Source: Actinacidiphila guanduensis (lineage in GTDB: Bacteria > Actinomycetota > Actinomycetes > Streptomycetales > Streptomycetaceae). Taken from it: DNA of 64,000 nt. The notes beneath the pieces were generated by a model, which worked only from the letters and a program-made list of their open reading frames with translations, was not told the origin of the DNA and made no database searches. The position numbers were made by a program, and so were the translations under genes. The stretch is taken from the NCBI RefSeq assembly GCF_900103985.1, contig NZ_FNIE01000021.1:1-64000 (forward strand). Reading direction: 5' to 3'. Below are positions 51,613 through 60,730 of this stretch, piece after piece. Each line of letters starts with the position of its first letter. Position 1 is the stretch's first letter.

Positions 51613-52640
51613 GCCCCCGCCGGTACATCGCGCACCTCCACCTGCACGCCGAGCCGGACGAGGAGCAGCTCGCGGACATCCTGGAGCTGCTCTCCGGTGT
51701 CACCCCGCGGCTGCAGGCGTTCCCGCCGGACGCCGTCCAGCTCGACCTCACCTCGGCGCTGCGGTACTTCGGCAAGGACCCCGGCGAGCTGGTGCAGATG
51801 GCGCGGATGCGGCTGACGGCCATGTACGGCATCGAGACCAGCGCGGGCCTCGCGGGCAATCGCATGCTGGCCGCGATGGCGGCGGCCGCCTCGCCGCCGG
51901 GCGGCACCACCCGGGTCCCGGCCGACCGGGCGGGCGTGGAGGCGTGGCTGTACCCCCGCCCGGTGGCGGCGCTGCCCGGGGTCGGCCGGGCGACGGCGAC
52001 GGCACTGGGCAGGTACGGCCTGCACACCGTCGGACAGGTGGCGGCCACTCCCGCGGCCACCCTCCAGCGCATCCTGGGCGCCGCGCCGGCCAGGATGCTG
52101 GCCGAGCGGGCCCGCGGCCACGACCCCCGCCCGGTCACCTCGGCCACGCCCGCGGCCCACATGACCGCCGACCTCGTGCTCGACCGGGACTGCCTCGATC
52201 CGGCGCAGCACCACCGCGCCGTCCTCGGCCTGGCCGAGCAACTCGGCCTGCGGCTGCGGGCCGAGCAGCAGGCCGCCGGCCGACTCACCCTCACCGTCCG
52301 CTACGCCGACCGCACCGCCACCACCCGGACCGGCACCCTGCCCGGACCCACCGACCACTCACCGGTGGTGATCGCCGCCGCTCTCGGGATCCTGGCCTCG
52401 CTGGGGCTGGAGCGTGCCCGCGTCCGCGCCTACGCGCTGCGGCTGGACGATCTGCGGCCGGCCGCGCGGACGCCCCGCCAGCTCACGATGGACCCCGCGG
52501 ACGAGCGCGCCCGCGCCGCCGAGTCGGCGGGCGACCGCGCCCGCCGCCGCTTCGGCCCGGCAGCCGCCCACCCCGCGACTCTCGCCGGCCCGCGCGAAGA
52601 CCGCCCGCGCGGGGACGGCCCGCGGCCGGACCGATCGTGA
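51609..52640 (+). CDS. imuB: ImuB-like Y-family polymerase homologue, reduced
   Basis: A 343-residue Y-family polymerase relative that has lost catalysis. Where active enzymes have HVDMDAFF, this has IAHLHLHA (residues 7-14), so both palm aspartates are His. The fingers-equivalent segment of about 70 residues is missing, and SIDEA is replaced by FPPDAVQLDLT (38-48), without the catalytic Glu. The HhH region ALPGVGRATATALGRYGLHT and little-finger part remain. RQLTMD (about residue 290) resembles a beta-clamp-binding motif. It likely acts as the ImuB adaptor that brings DnaE2 to the clamp. Its start ATG overlaps the dnaE2 stop. imuA is absent nearby. Confidence 0.85.
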   Translation: MSPRRYIAHLHLHAEPDEEQLADILELLSGVTPRLQAFPPDAVQLDLTSALRYFGKDPGELVQMARMRLTAMYGIETSAGLAGNRMLAAMAAAASPPGGTTRVPADRAGVEAWLYPRPVAALPGVGRATATALGRYGLHTVGQVAATPAATLQRILGAAPARMLAERARGHDPRPVTSATPAAHMTADLVLDRDCLDPAQHHRAVLGLAEQLGLRLRAEQQAAGRLTLTVRYADRTATTRTGTLPGPTDHSPVVIAAALGILASLGLERARVRAYALRLDDLRPAARTPRQLTMDPADERARAAESAGDRARRRFGPAAAHPATLAGPREDRPRGDGPRPDRS

Positions 52641-52649
52641 CGGGTCCGC

Positions 52650-52687
52650 GGGGCGGGTACGGCACGGCGAAACCGCCGTGACGCCCC
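52650..52687 (+). terminator. Hairpin after imuB
   Basis: CACGGCG (52663-52669), loop AAAC, CGCCGTG (52674-52680), supported by an outer GGGGCG/CGCCCC pairing at 52650-52655 and 52682-52687. It starts ten bases beyond the imuB stop. Confidence 0.65.
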
Positions 52688-52875
52688 GTCAGCAAGCCCC
52701 GTTCCGCGACTGCTCGACCGGGCCGCCACTCGGACGAGTGAATCCGTACGAATCGGAAGGCCGACCGGAACAAGCCTCGGACACGGTGCGTTCCGACATA
52801 CACAGGCAGTAATCATCGACTTCGTTCACCGACATCGCGAAGGCCCGGCCGCCGCCGGTCCGAAGAGGAGTGACC

Positions 52876-53340
52876 ATGAGCCAGACGCCCGCACGCAGCC
52901 CGCTGCTGGACCTGCTGAGCAGCCGGCAGAACGGCGTGCTCGTCACGATCAAGCGGGACGGCCGTCCGCAGTTGTCCAACGTGACGTTCTTCTACGACGA
53001 GTCCACGCGCTACGTCCGCATCTCCGCCACCGACGCCCGGGCCAAGACGCGGAACCTGCGCCGTGATCCACGCGCGAGCTTCTACGTGACGACACCCGAT
53101 CTCGGGGCCTACCTGGTCGCGGAAGGGAACGCGGAGCTGACCCCGGTGGCAGCCGATCCCCACGACGCCACCGTGGACGAGCTGGTCGAGCTGTACCGGG
53201 CGATAGCCGGCGAGCACCCGGACTGGGAGGAGTACCGAGCGGCGATGGTGGCCGACGGCAGGCTGGTCATCAAGCTGCGGGTGGAACGCGCCTACGGATG
53301 GGGCCGCGCCGAAGGCGGGACCAGCGGCGCCCTGGACTGA
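52876..53340 (+). CDS. PPOX-class F420/FMN-dependent protein
   Basis: A 154-residue split-barrel flavin-reductase-like protein (pyridoxamine 5'-phosphate oxidase fold). VLVTIKRDGRPQLSNVTFFYDES, then YVRISATDARAKTRNLRRDPRASFYVTTPD and FVELYRAIAGEHPDWEEYRAAM are typical of Rv1155-like F420-binding enzymes. The reaction is unknown, and F420 is consistent with an actinobacterial host. ATG at 52876 follows GAAGAGGAG. A hairpin terminator at 53431 separates it from the protease. Confidence 0.9.
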   Translation: MSQTPARSPLLDLLSSRQNGVLVTIKRDGRPQLSNVTFFYDESTRYVRISATDARAKTRNLRRDPRASFYVTTPDLGAYLVAEGNAELTPVAADPHDATVDELVELYRAIAGEHPDWEEYRAAMVADGRLVIKLRVERAYGWGRAEGGTSGALD

Positions 53341-53352
53341 CGGCTCGACCGG

Positions 53353-53418
53353 CAGCCCGGCCGACAGCCCGGCCGAACGGGGCTCAGCGGCAGGAGCGAG
53401 GAGACAGGAGCAAGGAGA
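53353..53418. repeat. Two short tandem duplications
   Basis: CAGCCCGGCCGA is repeated at 53353-53364 and 53365-53376, and CAGGAGC(G/A)AGGAGA at 53391-53404 and 53405-53418. Both lie just after the PPOX gene, before the bidirectional hairpin. Confidence 0.85.
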
Positions 53419-53430
53419 GGGGAGAACGGC

Positions 53431-53465
53431 GGTGCCCCCGCCGCGCGGAGGACGGCGGGGGCACC
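53431..53465. terminator. Bidirectional hairpin
   Basis: GGTGCCCCCGCCG (53431-53443), a nine-base loop, then its exact complement (53453-53465). It lies between the convergent PPOX gene and protease gene. Confidence 0.75.
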
Positions 53466-53513
53466 TGAAAGTGACACCGGAGACGGGCTCACCGGCCGAA
53501 GTGCGGCCGGGGA

Positions 53514-54536
53514 TCAGTAGACGCTGACCCCGTAGGCGCTGAGGGCCTCGGTCACGGGCTGGAAGTACGTCGTGCCGCCGGAGGTGCAGTTGCCGCTGCC
53601 GCCTGAGGTCAGGCCGATGGCCTTGGTGCCGTCGTACAGCGAGCCGCCGCTGTCGCCGGGCTCGGCGCAAACGTTGGTCTTGATCAGGCCCGAGACGACC
53701 TCACCGCTGCCGTAGTTGACGGTGGCGTTGAGGGCCTGGACGGTGCCGCTGTGGATACCGGTGGTGGAGCCGCGGCGCTTGACGGACTCGCCGACGAAGG
53801 CGTTGGCGGCGCTGGTGATGTCCTGGCTGCCGACGGTGCCGTCGTGGGCGACGGAGGTGTCGTAGCGGACGATGCCGTAGTCGTTGCCGGGGAAGCTGGT
53901 GCCGGTGGTGGGGCCGATGTAGCTGCCGGAGCCCGTGTAGTAGTCGGGGTAGCCCTCAGTGCAGTGGCCGGCGGTGAGGAAGTAGTAGGTGCTGCCGCTG
54001 CGGACGTTGAAGCCGACCGAGCAGCGCCAGCTGTCGGTCTCCACGGCGTCGCCGCCGGACAGGAGCTTGCTGAAGGTGCCCGGGACGCGGGAGATGCGGA
54101 CCGCGTCGCCGTAGCCGGCGGTGGCCTTGGTGAGCCGGTCGAGCTGGGCGGAGGTGACGCGGCTGTCGGCCTCGACCTGCAGGGTGTCCGTGCGGGGGTC
54201 GACCGCCCAGGCGGTGCCGGCGATGTCGGTGCTGCGGGCCGCGTTGCCCGCCTGGTTGAGCTGGGCGGTGCTGTGGGCGACGAGGTGGGCGGTGCCGCCG
54301 GCGGCGTGGACGGCGTCGGCTGCCGCCTGGGTGGTGACGTTGACGACCGTGGTGTGGGCCGCGGCGTCGTAGTAGGTGCCCGCGGTGTTGTCCGTGCCGA
54401 GGTGGGCCGCGAGGGATGCGGCGGCCTCAGGGGACGTGGTGGAGGGGGCGGCGTGGGCAGAGGGGAGCGCGAAGGCGGTTGCGGCCAGCAGGCCGGAGGC
54501 GACGGCGAGGAGCTGCAGGCGCCGGGTGGACTTCAC
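53514..54536 (-). CDS. Secreted S1 protease (streptogrisin/alpha-lytic type)
   Basis: A 340-residue precursor: signal peptide (1-29, [21 protein letters not shown]), an N-terminal pro-domain (about 30-165, Ala-rich) and the mature S1 domain with catalytic His191 (TAGHC), Asp219 (NDYG) and Ser296 (GDSGGS). Paired cysteines fit disulphides. It belongs to the chymotrypsin-like S1E group with pro-peptide chaperone. It is an extracellular protease for nutrition or morphological development. The propeptide must be cleaved at about residue 165 before activity. Confidence 0.93.
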   Translation of the reverse strand: MKSTRRLQLLAVASGLLAATAFALPSAHAAPSTTSPEAAASLAAHLGTDNTAGTYYDAAAHTTVVNVTTQAAADAVHAAGGTAHLVAHSTAQLNQAGNAARSTDIAGTAWAVDPRTDTLQVEADSRVTSAQLDRLTKATAGYGDAVRISRVPGTFSKLLSGGDAVETDSWRCSVGFNVRSGSTYYFLTAGHCTEGYPDYYTGSGSYIGPTTGTSFPGNDYGIVRYDTSVAHDGTVGSQDITSAANAFVGESVKRRGSTTGIHSGTVQALNATVNYGSGEVVSGLIKTNVCAEPGDSGGSLYDGTKAIGLTSGGSGNCTSGGTTYFQPVTEALSAYGVSVY

Positions 54537-54683
54537 TCATTCCTCCTGTGGGGGATGGAGGTGCTGTGCCCGGATGGCACGAGGACCGGGCCGAGGGCGG
54601 ACCGGTCGGGAAAGGGTTGACCATGGACCGTCAGGATCGAACCGATAAACGAACATCACATCCGTCTGACGAGCACTCACAGG

Positions 54684-54712
54684 AGTATTCAGGTCTCACA
54701 GGTAACACACAA
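54684..54712 (-). promoter_or_regulatory. Candidate promoter of the protease gene
   Basis: On the minus strand TTGTGT (54712-54707), a 17-base spacer and AATACT (54689-54684). It lies 148 bases upstream of the protease start, in an AT-rich patch with CCTGTGAG direct repeats. Recognition by the housekeeping sigma factor is possible. Confidence 0.35.
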
Positions 54713-54796
54713 GAGGGACTCAGGAACCGCTTGAGGCGGGCACAGCAACACCCCGGCGGTTCTGGGGCCGCCGGGGCGCACGGAAATGACAGCGTC

Positions 54797-55549
54797 TCAG
54801 CTGGTGAGAACGGCGCGCTCCCCTGCTTCGAGGGCGATGGGAAGGGTGTTGCCAGGGGGCGGGAAGGGACAGACGAAGGCGTCGGCGAAGGCGCACGGCG
54901 GGAGTTGGGTCCGGTTGAGGTCGAGCAGGAGCGAGCCGTCCGGGGCGGGCCGGGGCGCGTAGAGGAAGCGGAACCGGAAGCTGGTCGTGCCACTGGTGGC
55001 GTCGGCGAGGACGGCCCAGAGCCGACCGTCCTCCTGGACGGCAGCCGAAAGGGTGAGGGCGGTGCCGTCGAGGGCGAAGGCGAGCTCGCCGTCGAGGCCC
55101 AGACCGCGCTCGCGGCCGTCGTGGTTGGGCACCCGGACAGTGCGCTCGGCACCGTAGGGGTGGAAGACGGCGGGCACGGTCCAGCGCTCGCTCCAGTCGA
55201 AGGCGTCGATGCCCGCGAAGGACCGGCGGGCCGGGGCCTGGGGGTCCCAGACACGGATCGCGAGCAGGCCCTCGCGGTCGATGGCGAGCACCTTGACGCC
55301 GTCGGGCAGCAGCAGGGGGCGGCCCTCGGTCTCCAGGGCGGCGGCCACGCCGTCGGTCTCGTGCACCACGGCGCCGTTCTCCTGCCGCCACACACCGGGC
55401 AGGCCGGGGATCAGGCCGTCGGCGAGGTCGGCCAGCCAGTAGGTGCCGGTGAGCGCGAGGGGGCCGTGCGGGGCGGACACCGAGGCGGCGCGACGCTCGC
55501 GCCAGCGGTCCCAGTGGGCGCGGGGGCCGGCGGCGATTCCGGTACTCAT
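54797..55549 (-). CDS. DUF1684 family protein
   Basis: A 250-residue protein of the DUF1684 family, function unknown. Family motifs: an N-terminal LTGTYWLADLADG, RFLYAPRPAPDGSLLLDLNR, and the C-terminal PPCAFADAFVCPFPPPGNTLPI. The family forms a beta-rich fold, and homologues occur widely in Actinobacteria and Bacteroidetes. It lies 66 bases downstream of the DUF5685 gene on the same strand and is likely in the same transcription unit. Confidence 0.85.
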   Translation of the reverse strand: MSTGIAAGPRAHWDRWRERRAASVSAPHGPLALTGTYWLADLADGLIPGLPGVWRQENGAVVHETDGVAAALETEGRPLLLPDGVKVLAIDREGLLAIRVWDPQAPARRSFAGIDAFDWSERWTVPAVFHPYGAERTVRVPNHDGRERGLGLDGELAFALDGTALTLSAAVQEDGRLWAVLADATSGTTSFRFRFLYAPRPAPDGSLLLDLNRTQLPPCAFADAFVCPFPPPGNTLPIALEAGERAVLTS

Positions 55550-55615
55550 GGCGTCAAGCGTCGCACAGGGGTCCGAATGCCCCGTGGGGTGCCCGTGGGC
55601 CGAGGAGCCGGGAGG

Positions 55616-56860
55616 TCAGCAGCCGCAGTCGCAGTCGCAGCAGTCGCACCCGTCGCAGTCCCCGCAGCACTGGCAGCAGTCACCGCATCCGTCGCACCCG
55701 TCGCAGTCGCAGGCGCTGCACCACGCCTCGCGGCGCTGCCCGGTCCAGGGGTCGTCGTGGTCGGTGCAGCACAGCCGGCAGGTGCAGCACAGTCCGGCGT
55801 AGACGAGGCAGCCGGGCAGCAGGCCGCGTCGGCGCGGGGGTTCGGGCGGGGGGAAGCCGCCGGGGCCGAAGGGGTTGCCCGTGCCGCCCGGGTTCTGCGC
55901 GGGGGCGCCCGGCGCGTAGGGGTTGCCGCCGTACGGGTTGCCGCCCGAGGCGTTGCCCTCGTACGGGCGCTGGTCCGAGGCCGAGTGGGAGCAGGTGCCG
56001 GCGCCGAACGCCCGGTCGACGGATCGCTGGAGTTCGTGGACGAGCAGCGTGTGAGTGAGGCGGGCCGCGGCGGAGCCGGCGAACTCCACCTCGCGCAGGG
56101 CGAGGCGTATGCCGTGGCGGGCGTCGTCGCACAGCCGCCGGGCCTCGCCGAGGTCGGTGCCGATAACGGTGAGCGGGTTCCAGGCTCCGGTGCGGGTGTC
56201 CTCGGCCAGGTCCTCGACCGCGTCGAGCAGGTGGGCGAGCCGGCCGAAAAGCCGGCCGACCTCGGCGAGCGGTTGGGCGTTGCCGGGGCGGCCGGCGAGC
56301 ACCGCGGTGTGCGCGAAGGCCGCCGCGGTGGCGGTCTCGGTGGGTTCGGTGACGGTCAGGACGCCGGTGCCCGGTCCGGCCGCGGCCTCCAACTCGCCCT
56401 GCCGGCCGACGGCGTCGACCAGGACCGCGGTGTCGAAGCCCAGGGAGCCACCGGTGCGGGCGCCGGCGACGTCCCAGCGGCGGGCCACCGTGCGGGCGGC
56501 GAGCGCGACGGGCCGCCGGCCGAACACCCCGTCGCCGTCCTGGACATGGTCGCGCATCTTCGCCGAGGCAAGCACCAGGGAGACGGCGGCGGCCAGGCGC
56601 GCGCCCTCACCGGTGGCCACGGAGGCGCCGCGCATCCCGCGCAACGGGCAGGGCCCGGCCTTGCGGTGGCCGGTGGCGGAGGGGGCCGACTGGGCCTCGG
56701 TGAGGACGGAGACGATGAGACCGTCGTAGTTGGTGGCGACGCGGGCGAACTGCCCGTGCCCGTCGCGCAGGGCCAGGCACAGCCCGCACAGGTGCGCCAG
56801 CCAGGAGGCCGCCATGCCCTCGGACATGCGGTGGCGGCAGGGTCTGATGATCCCGAACAC
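55616..56860 (-). CDS. DUF5685 family protein with cysteine-rich tail
   Basis: A 414-residue protein. The DUF5685 domain is at about residues 1-285 (FGIIRPCRHRMSEGMAASWL, HLCGLCLALRDGHGQFAR, TNYDGLIVSVLTEAQ, EVGRLFGRLAHLLDAVEDLAED), with the early C-x-H-R and C-x2-C pairs, and is followed by a Gly/Asn/Pro linker. The last 66 or so residues contain 22 cysteines (many CDC, DCC and GDC units), a possible metal-binding or redox knob. The family is associated with regulation or lantibiotic-like peptides in Streptomyces; function unknown. GTG at 56860 was chosen to begin with FGIIRPCRHR. Confidence 0.8.
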   Translation of the reverse strand: MFGIIRPCRHRMSEGMAASWLAHLCGLCLALRDGHGQFARVATNYDGLIVSVLTEAQSAPSATGHRKAGPCPLRGMRGASVATGEGARLAAAVSLVLASAKMRDHVQDGDGVFGRRPVALAARTVARRWDVAGARTGGSLGFDTAVLVDAVGRQGELEAAAGPGTGVLTVTEPTETATAAAFAHTAVLAGRPGNAQPLAEVGRLFGRLAHLLDAVEDLAEDTRTGAWNPLTVIGTDLGEARRLCDDARHGIRLALREVEFAGSAAARLTHTLLVHELQRSVDRAFGAGTCSHSASDQRPYEGNASGGNPYGGNPYAPGAPAQNPGGTGNPFGPGGFPPPEPPRRRGLLPGCLVYAGLCCTCRLCCTDHDDPWTGQRREAWCSACDCDGCDGCGDCCQCCGDCDGCDCCDCDCGC

Positions 56861-57187
56861 GACTGCATTCCCCCCGATCACCGCACCGGCTCCGAGTTGT
56901 GACCGGCGGTCAGGTTTCGGCCGTGCGCCAGCGGTCATGTTATCGGCGCGGCGCAAGGGCGCCGTAGGGCCGTACGGCCGCGGTTATCACCCGATCGTGG
57001 AGGACGTTCCCATCGCCTCGTCAGCTCTCCAGGGCCTGCCCCTGCTTGACGGTGCGCCACTATCGTGTGTGCCAGTACCGTCACAACTCGCCCTCAGGGC
57101 GACTTTCCCCTTGGCGCATCACCCTCATCATGGATGACGATAGGACTAAGCGGACGGTACCGACCGCGTGCGAGAGAGGAGGCGTCC
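56861..57187. other. Divergent promoter gap
   Basis: A 327-base gap between the DUF5685 gene and sepF paralog. TTGACG at 57046 lacks a -10 at usual spacing. No gene with an RBS was found other than the SepF paralog start. Repeats and palindromes are not striking. Confidence 0.4.
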
Positions 57188-57631
57188 ATGGGTTCGGTTC
57201 GACGGGCGAGTGCCTGGCTGGGCCTCGTCGACGACAACGGCGGCGAGGGTTACTACGACGAGGAGTACGCCGACTACGGCGATGGTCCGGCGCGCCCCGA
57301 CACCTGGGTGACCGACCCGCGGGTGCGGGTGGCCGCCGAGTCGGCGGAGGAGGAGGGCCGCCGTATCGCCACGGTGACGCCCGACGGCTTCCGTGACGCC
57401 CGCGGTATCGGCGAGCTGTTCCGCGACGGGGTGCCGGTGATCGTCAACCTCACCGCGATGGAGTCCGCCGACGCCAAGCGCGTGGTGGACTTCGCCGCCG
57501 GCCTCACCTTCGGTCTGCGCGGCTCCATCGAGCGGGTGGCCAACCGGGTCTTCCTGCTGACTCCGGCGGACTACTCGGTGATGAACGCCGACGCCCACCG
57601 CGGCGGCGACGGCTTCTTCAACCAGAGCTGA
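57188..57631 (+). CDS. sflA: SepF-like cell division protein
   Basis: A 147-residue SepF paralog. The N-terminal amphipathic helix ([20 protein letters not shown]) and acidic [13 protein letters not shown] precede the SepF core ([68 protein letters not shown]). SepF bundles FtsZ and anchors it to membrane. Streptomyces has three copies; this non-dcw locus copy resembles SflA. It would act at branching or division. ATG at 57188 has a strong AGAGGAGG. The symbol is assigned by synteny from memory. Confidence 0.85.
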   Translation: MGSVRRASAWLGLVDDNGGEGYYDEEYADYGDGPARPDTWVTDPRVRVAAESAEEEGRRIATVTPDGFRDARGIGELFRDGVPVIVNLTAMESADAKRVVDFAAGLTFGLRGSIERVANRVFLLTPADYSVMNADAHRGGDGFFNQS

Positions 57632-57632
57632 C

Positions 57633-57664
57633 CCCTGTCCGGCGGGTGCGCCCGCCGGACAGGG
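57633..57664 (+). terminator. 14-bp perfect hairpin after sepF-like gene
   Basis: CCCTGTCCGGCGGG (57633-57646), loop TGCG, exact complement (57651-57664). It begins one base beyond the stop codon and also serves the convergent acyl-CoA dehydrogenase. Confidence 0.85.
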
Positions 57665-57709
57665 TGCGGCCCCGGCCCACGGGGTCCGGCCGGATGCCCG
57701 CGCGCCGCG

Positions 57710-58897
57710 TCAGCCGCGGAAGGCGTCGATTCCGGTGAGCGCCTTGCCGAGCACGAGCTGGTGCATCTCGACGGTGCCCTCGTAGGTGAGGACGGACTCC
57801 AGGTTGGTGGCGTGCCGCATGACGGGGTACTCCAGCGAGATGCCGTTCGCGCCCAGGACGGTGCGGGCGGTGCGGCAGATCTCGATCGCCTCGCGCACGT
57901 TGTTGAGCTTGCCGAAGCTGACCTGTTCCGGGCGGAGCCGTCCCGCGTCCATCCGCCGCCCGAGGTGGTGGGCGAGCAGGATGCCCTTGTGCAGTTCGAG
58001 CGCCATGTCCGCGAGCTTGGCCTGAGTGAGCTGGAAGCCCCCGATGGGACGGCCGAACTGCTCGCGGCTGCGGGCGTAGTCCAGCGCCGCCTCGAAGCTC
58101 GCGCGCGCCGCGCCCACGGCGCCCCAGACGATCCCGTACCGGGCGTGGTTAAGGCAGCTCAGGGGACCGCGCAGCCCCGTGACCTCGGGAAGCACCGCGT
58201 CGGCCGGCAGCCGCACACCGTCCAGGACGAGCTCGCTGGTCACCGAGGCCCGCAGGCTCCACTTGTGCCGGATCTCCGGCGCCGAGAAGCCGGGAGTGCC
58301 GGCGGGCACGAGGAAGCCGCGCACGCCCTCGTCGGTGCGGGCCCAGACGACGGCGACACCGGCCACGGAGCCGTTGGTGATCCACATCTTGCGGCCGTCG
58401 AGTACCCAGTCGGAGCCGTCACGCTTGGCGCGGGTACGCATCGCCGCCGGGTCGGAGCCGTGATCGGGCTCGGTGAGGCCGAAGCAGCCGATCACCTCAC
58501 CCGCGGCCATCGCGGGCAGCCACTGCTGCTTCTGCTCCTCGGAGCCGTAGCGGTGGATGGCGTACATCGCGAGCGAGCCCTGCACCGAGACAAGTGAGCG
58601 GATACCGGAGTCGGCGGCCTCCAGTTCCAGGCAGGCCAGGCCGTACTGGACGGCGCTCGCGCCCGCGCAGCCGTAGCCGGTCAGCTGCATGCCCAGGGCG
58701 CCGATGGAGCCCAGCTCTCGGGCCAGTTCGCGGACGACGGGCAGCTCGCCGCGCTCGTACCAGTCGGCGACATGCGGCAGCACCCGGTCGGCGGCCCACT
58801 GCCGCACCGTGTCGCGCACGGCGAGTTCCTCGGGCCCGAGCAGTTCGTCGAGGCCCAGCGGATCGTGCGGGTCGAATGCGGCGGGCGCTGCGGGCAT
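57710..58897 (-). CDS. Acyl-CoA dehydrogenase, glutaryl-CoA type
   Basis: A 395-residue acyl-CoA dehydrogenase whose sequence resembles glutaryl-CoA dehydrogenases (LTEPDHGSDPAAMRTRAKRD near residue 145, GRKMWITNGSVA, VLGANGISLEYPVMRHATNLE and ESVLTYEGTVEMHQLVLGKALTG). The Glu of YEGT is the catalytic base in this subgroup. ATG at 58897 has GGAGG upstream; the 106-residue extension further up is Gly/Arg noise. Likely co-transcribed with the MFS transporter 50 bases upstream. Lysine/tryptophan degradation is possible. Confidence 0.9.
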   Translation of the reverse strand: MPAAPAAFDPHDPLGLDELLGPEELAVRDTVRQWAADRVLPHVADWYERGELPVVRELARELGSIGALGMQLTGYGCAGASAVQYGLACLELEAADSGIRSLVSVQGSLAMYAIHRYGSEEQKQQWLPAMAAGEVIGCFGLTEPDHGSDPAAMRTRAKRDGSDWVLDGRKMWITNGSVAGVAVVWARTDEGVRGFLVPAGTPGFSAPEIRHKWSLRASVTSELVLDGVRLPADAVLPEVTGLRGPLSCLNHARYGIVWGAVGAARASFEAALDYARSREQFGRPIGGFQLTQAKLADMALELHKGILLAHHLGRRMDAGRLRPEQVSFGKLNNVREAIEICRTARTVLGANGISLEYPVMRHATNLESVLTYEGTVEMHQLVLGKALTGIDAFRG

Positions 58898-58947
58898 GGC
58901 GGGACCTCCGGCGGCGGGTGGTGCGTGATCGGCGCCGACGTTACGGG

Positions 58948-60696
58948 TCAGCCCCCTGCCCGTCCAGAGCGCGCGGCGACGGCACGCCGCGCACTCCCCT
59001 CCCCCGCGAGATCCTCGCCTCCGGCCGCCGCAGAGGGCTCGCCGTCCGTCGCTGCCGCACCCACACCCGCCGACGCCGACTGCGACGCCGGCCCAGGCTC
59101 CGACTCGGGCTCCCGCTGCGACTGCGACTCCAGTCCCGTCTCCGGCTCCAGTTCCGCCTCCGACTCCGCCGCAGCCCCCTTCGCCCCCTCGCCCGCAGCC
59201 CCCGCCACCCCGCACTCCATCACCCGCGGCAGCCGCAACGCCGCCAGCGCCCCCGCCAGCAGCAGCACCGCGCTGACCACGAGCGTCACATGGAGCCCGT
59301 GCACGAAGGACTGCCGCGCCGCCTGCCGCAGCGCGTCACCCGGCCGCCCGCCGATCCGGCGGGCCACGTCGTACGCCCCGCCCAGCGACTGCCCCGCAGC
59401 AGCGGTGTCCGCAGGGCCGACACCCCGGGCCCGCGGCCCGTACACCGCGTTCATCACACTTCCGAGCAGCGCGATGCCGAGGCCCGCGCCCAATTGGTAC
59501 GAGGTCTCGCCGATGGCCGCCGCCCCACCCGCCCGCTCGGCCGGCGCCTCGCTGAGCATCGACTCGTAGGCACCGAAGAGCGTGGTCTCCAGGCCGAAGC
59601 CGAGCGCGACGAAGGCGCAGGTCAGGAGTTGCGGGCGGTCGTGCTGGCCCACGGCGGTGACGGAGAACACCGACAGCGCGGTGAGCACGAAGCCGCCGGC
59701 CACCATCCGGCGCGGCCCGAGCCACCGCAGCAGCCGTGCCCCGAACAGCCCCGCCGCCATGGCGGCGAACGTCAGCGGCAGCAGCCGCAGACCGGTGTCC
59801 ACAGGACTCAGGCCCAGCACCAGCTGGAGATACTGCACGGCGATGAGTTCGAGCCCGACCAGCGCCAGCATCGCCAGCACGATGCAGCCGACCGACGTCG
59901 AGAACGCGGCCCTGGTGAACATCCGCACATCGATCAGGGGATGCGGCAGGCGGCGCTGCCGCCGCACGAAGAACACCAGCAGGGCGAGGCCGCCGAGCAG
60001 CGGCACCCACACCGAGGCGTCGAGCAGATGCGTGGCAGCCCCGAACCGCTGGATGCCGAAGACGGTGCCGAGCACGCCCAGCGCCGCGGTGACGGCGCCC
60101 ACCAGGTCCCACGGCTCCTCCCCGCAGCCGCGCGACTCCGGCAGCAGCATCCGCCCGACCACCAGCATCACCGCCATCAGCGGCAGGTTGACCAGGAAGA
60201 CCGAGCCCCACCAGAAGTGCTCGACGAGGAAGCCGCCGAGCACAGGCCCCACGGCGGCACCGACCGCGGCCACCGCGCTCCACACGCCGATCGCCATGGC
60301 GCGCTCGCGGCGGTCGGGGAAGACCTGCCGCAGGATCGACAGCGTGGCCGGCATGATCATCGCACCGCCGGCGCCCAGGAGGGCGCGCGCGCCGATCAGC
60401 ACATGGGCGTCGGGGGCGAAGGCCGCCAGCGCCGAGGCGGCGCCGAAGAGCGCGTACCCGGTCAGCAGCACCCTGCGGCGGCCGAACCGGTCACCGAGCG
60501 TGCCGAAGAGGATCAGCAGCGAGGCGGCGGTCAGCGGATACGCGTCCACGATCCACAGCAGATCCTGCGCACCGGGCCGCAGATCCTCGGTCAGCGCCGG
60601 TACCGCCACGTGGAGTACGGTCGCGTCCACCGCGACCACCAGCAGGCTGACGCAGAGGACGACAAGTACGGTCCAGCGGCTGACCGGCCGCGCCAT
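58948..60696 (-). CDS. MFS drug exporter, DHA2 (EmrB/QacA) type
   Basis: A 582-residue 14-TM transporter. Motifs: N-terminal VAVDATVLHVAVPALTEDL (motif D1), LGDRFGRRRVLLTGYALFG (motif A), ARALLGAGGAMIMPATLSIL (motif B), and AVGPVLGGFLVEHFWWGSVFLVNLPL (motif C). The last 75 or so residues are Glu/Ser/Pro/Gln-rich and not membrane-like, longer than in homologues. It probably exports a hydrophobic drug or metabolite. ATG at 60696 has GGAGG upstream. The upstream 10-bp repeat array (60731-60880) may contain its control sites. Confidence 0.9.
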   Translation of the reverse strand: MARPVSRWTVLVVLCVSLLVVAVDATVLHVAVPALTEDLRPGAQDLLWIVDAYPLTAASLLILFGTLGDRFGRRRVLLTGYALFGAASALAAFAPDAHVLIGARALLGAGGAMIMPATLSILRQVFPDRRERAMAIGVWSAVAAVGAAVGPVLGGFLVEHFWWGSVFLVNLPLMAVMLVVGRMLLPESRGCGEEPWDLVGAVTAALGVLGTVFGIQRFGAATHLLDASVWVPLLGGLALLVFFVRRQRRLPHPLIDVRMFTRAAFSTSVGCIVLAMLALVGLELIAVQYLQLVLGLSPVDTGLRLLPLTFAAMAAGLFGARLLRWLGPRRMVAGGFVLTALSVFSVTAVGQHDRPQLLTCAFVALGFGLETTLFGAYESMLSEAPAERAGGAAAIGETSYQLGAGLGIALLGSVMNAVYGPRARGVGPADTAAAGQSLGGAYDVARRIGGRPGDALRQAARQSFVHGLHVTLVVSAVLLLAGALAALRLPRVMECGVAGAAGEGAKGAAAESEAELEPETGLESQSQREPESEPGPASQSASAGVGAAATDGEPSAAAGGEDLAGEGSARRAVAARSGRAGG

Positions 60697-60730
60697 GGGC
60701 AAACCTCCACGCTTGTCCGCGATCCCCCCG

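Noticed and set aside
57046-57066. TTGACG and TATCGT as promoter for the SepF-like gene
   Set aside because: The spacer is only nine bases, too short for a housekeeping promoter.
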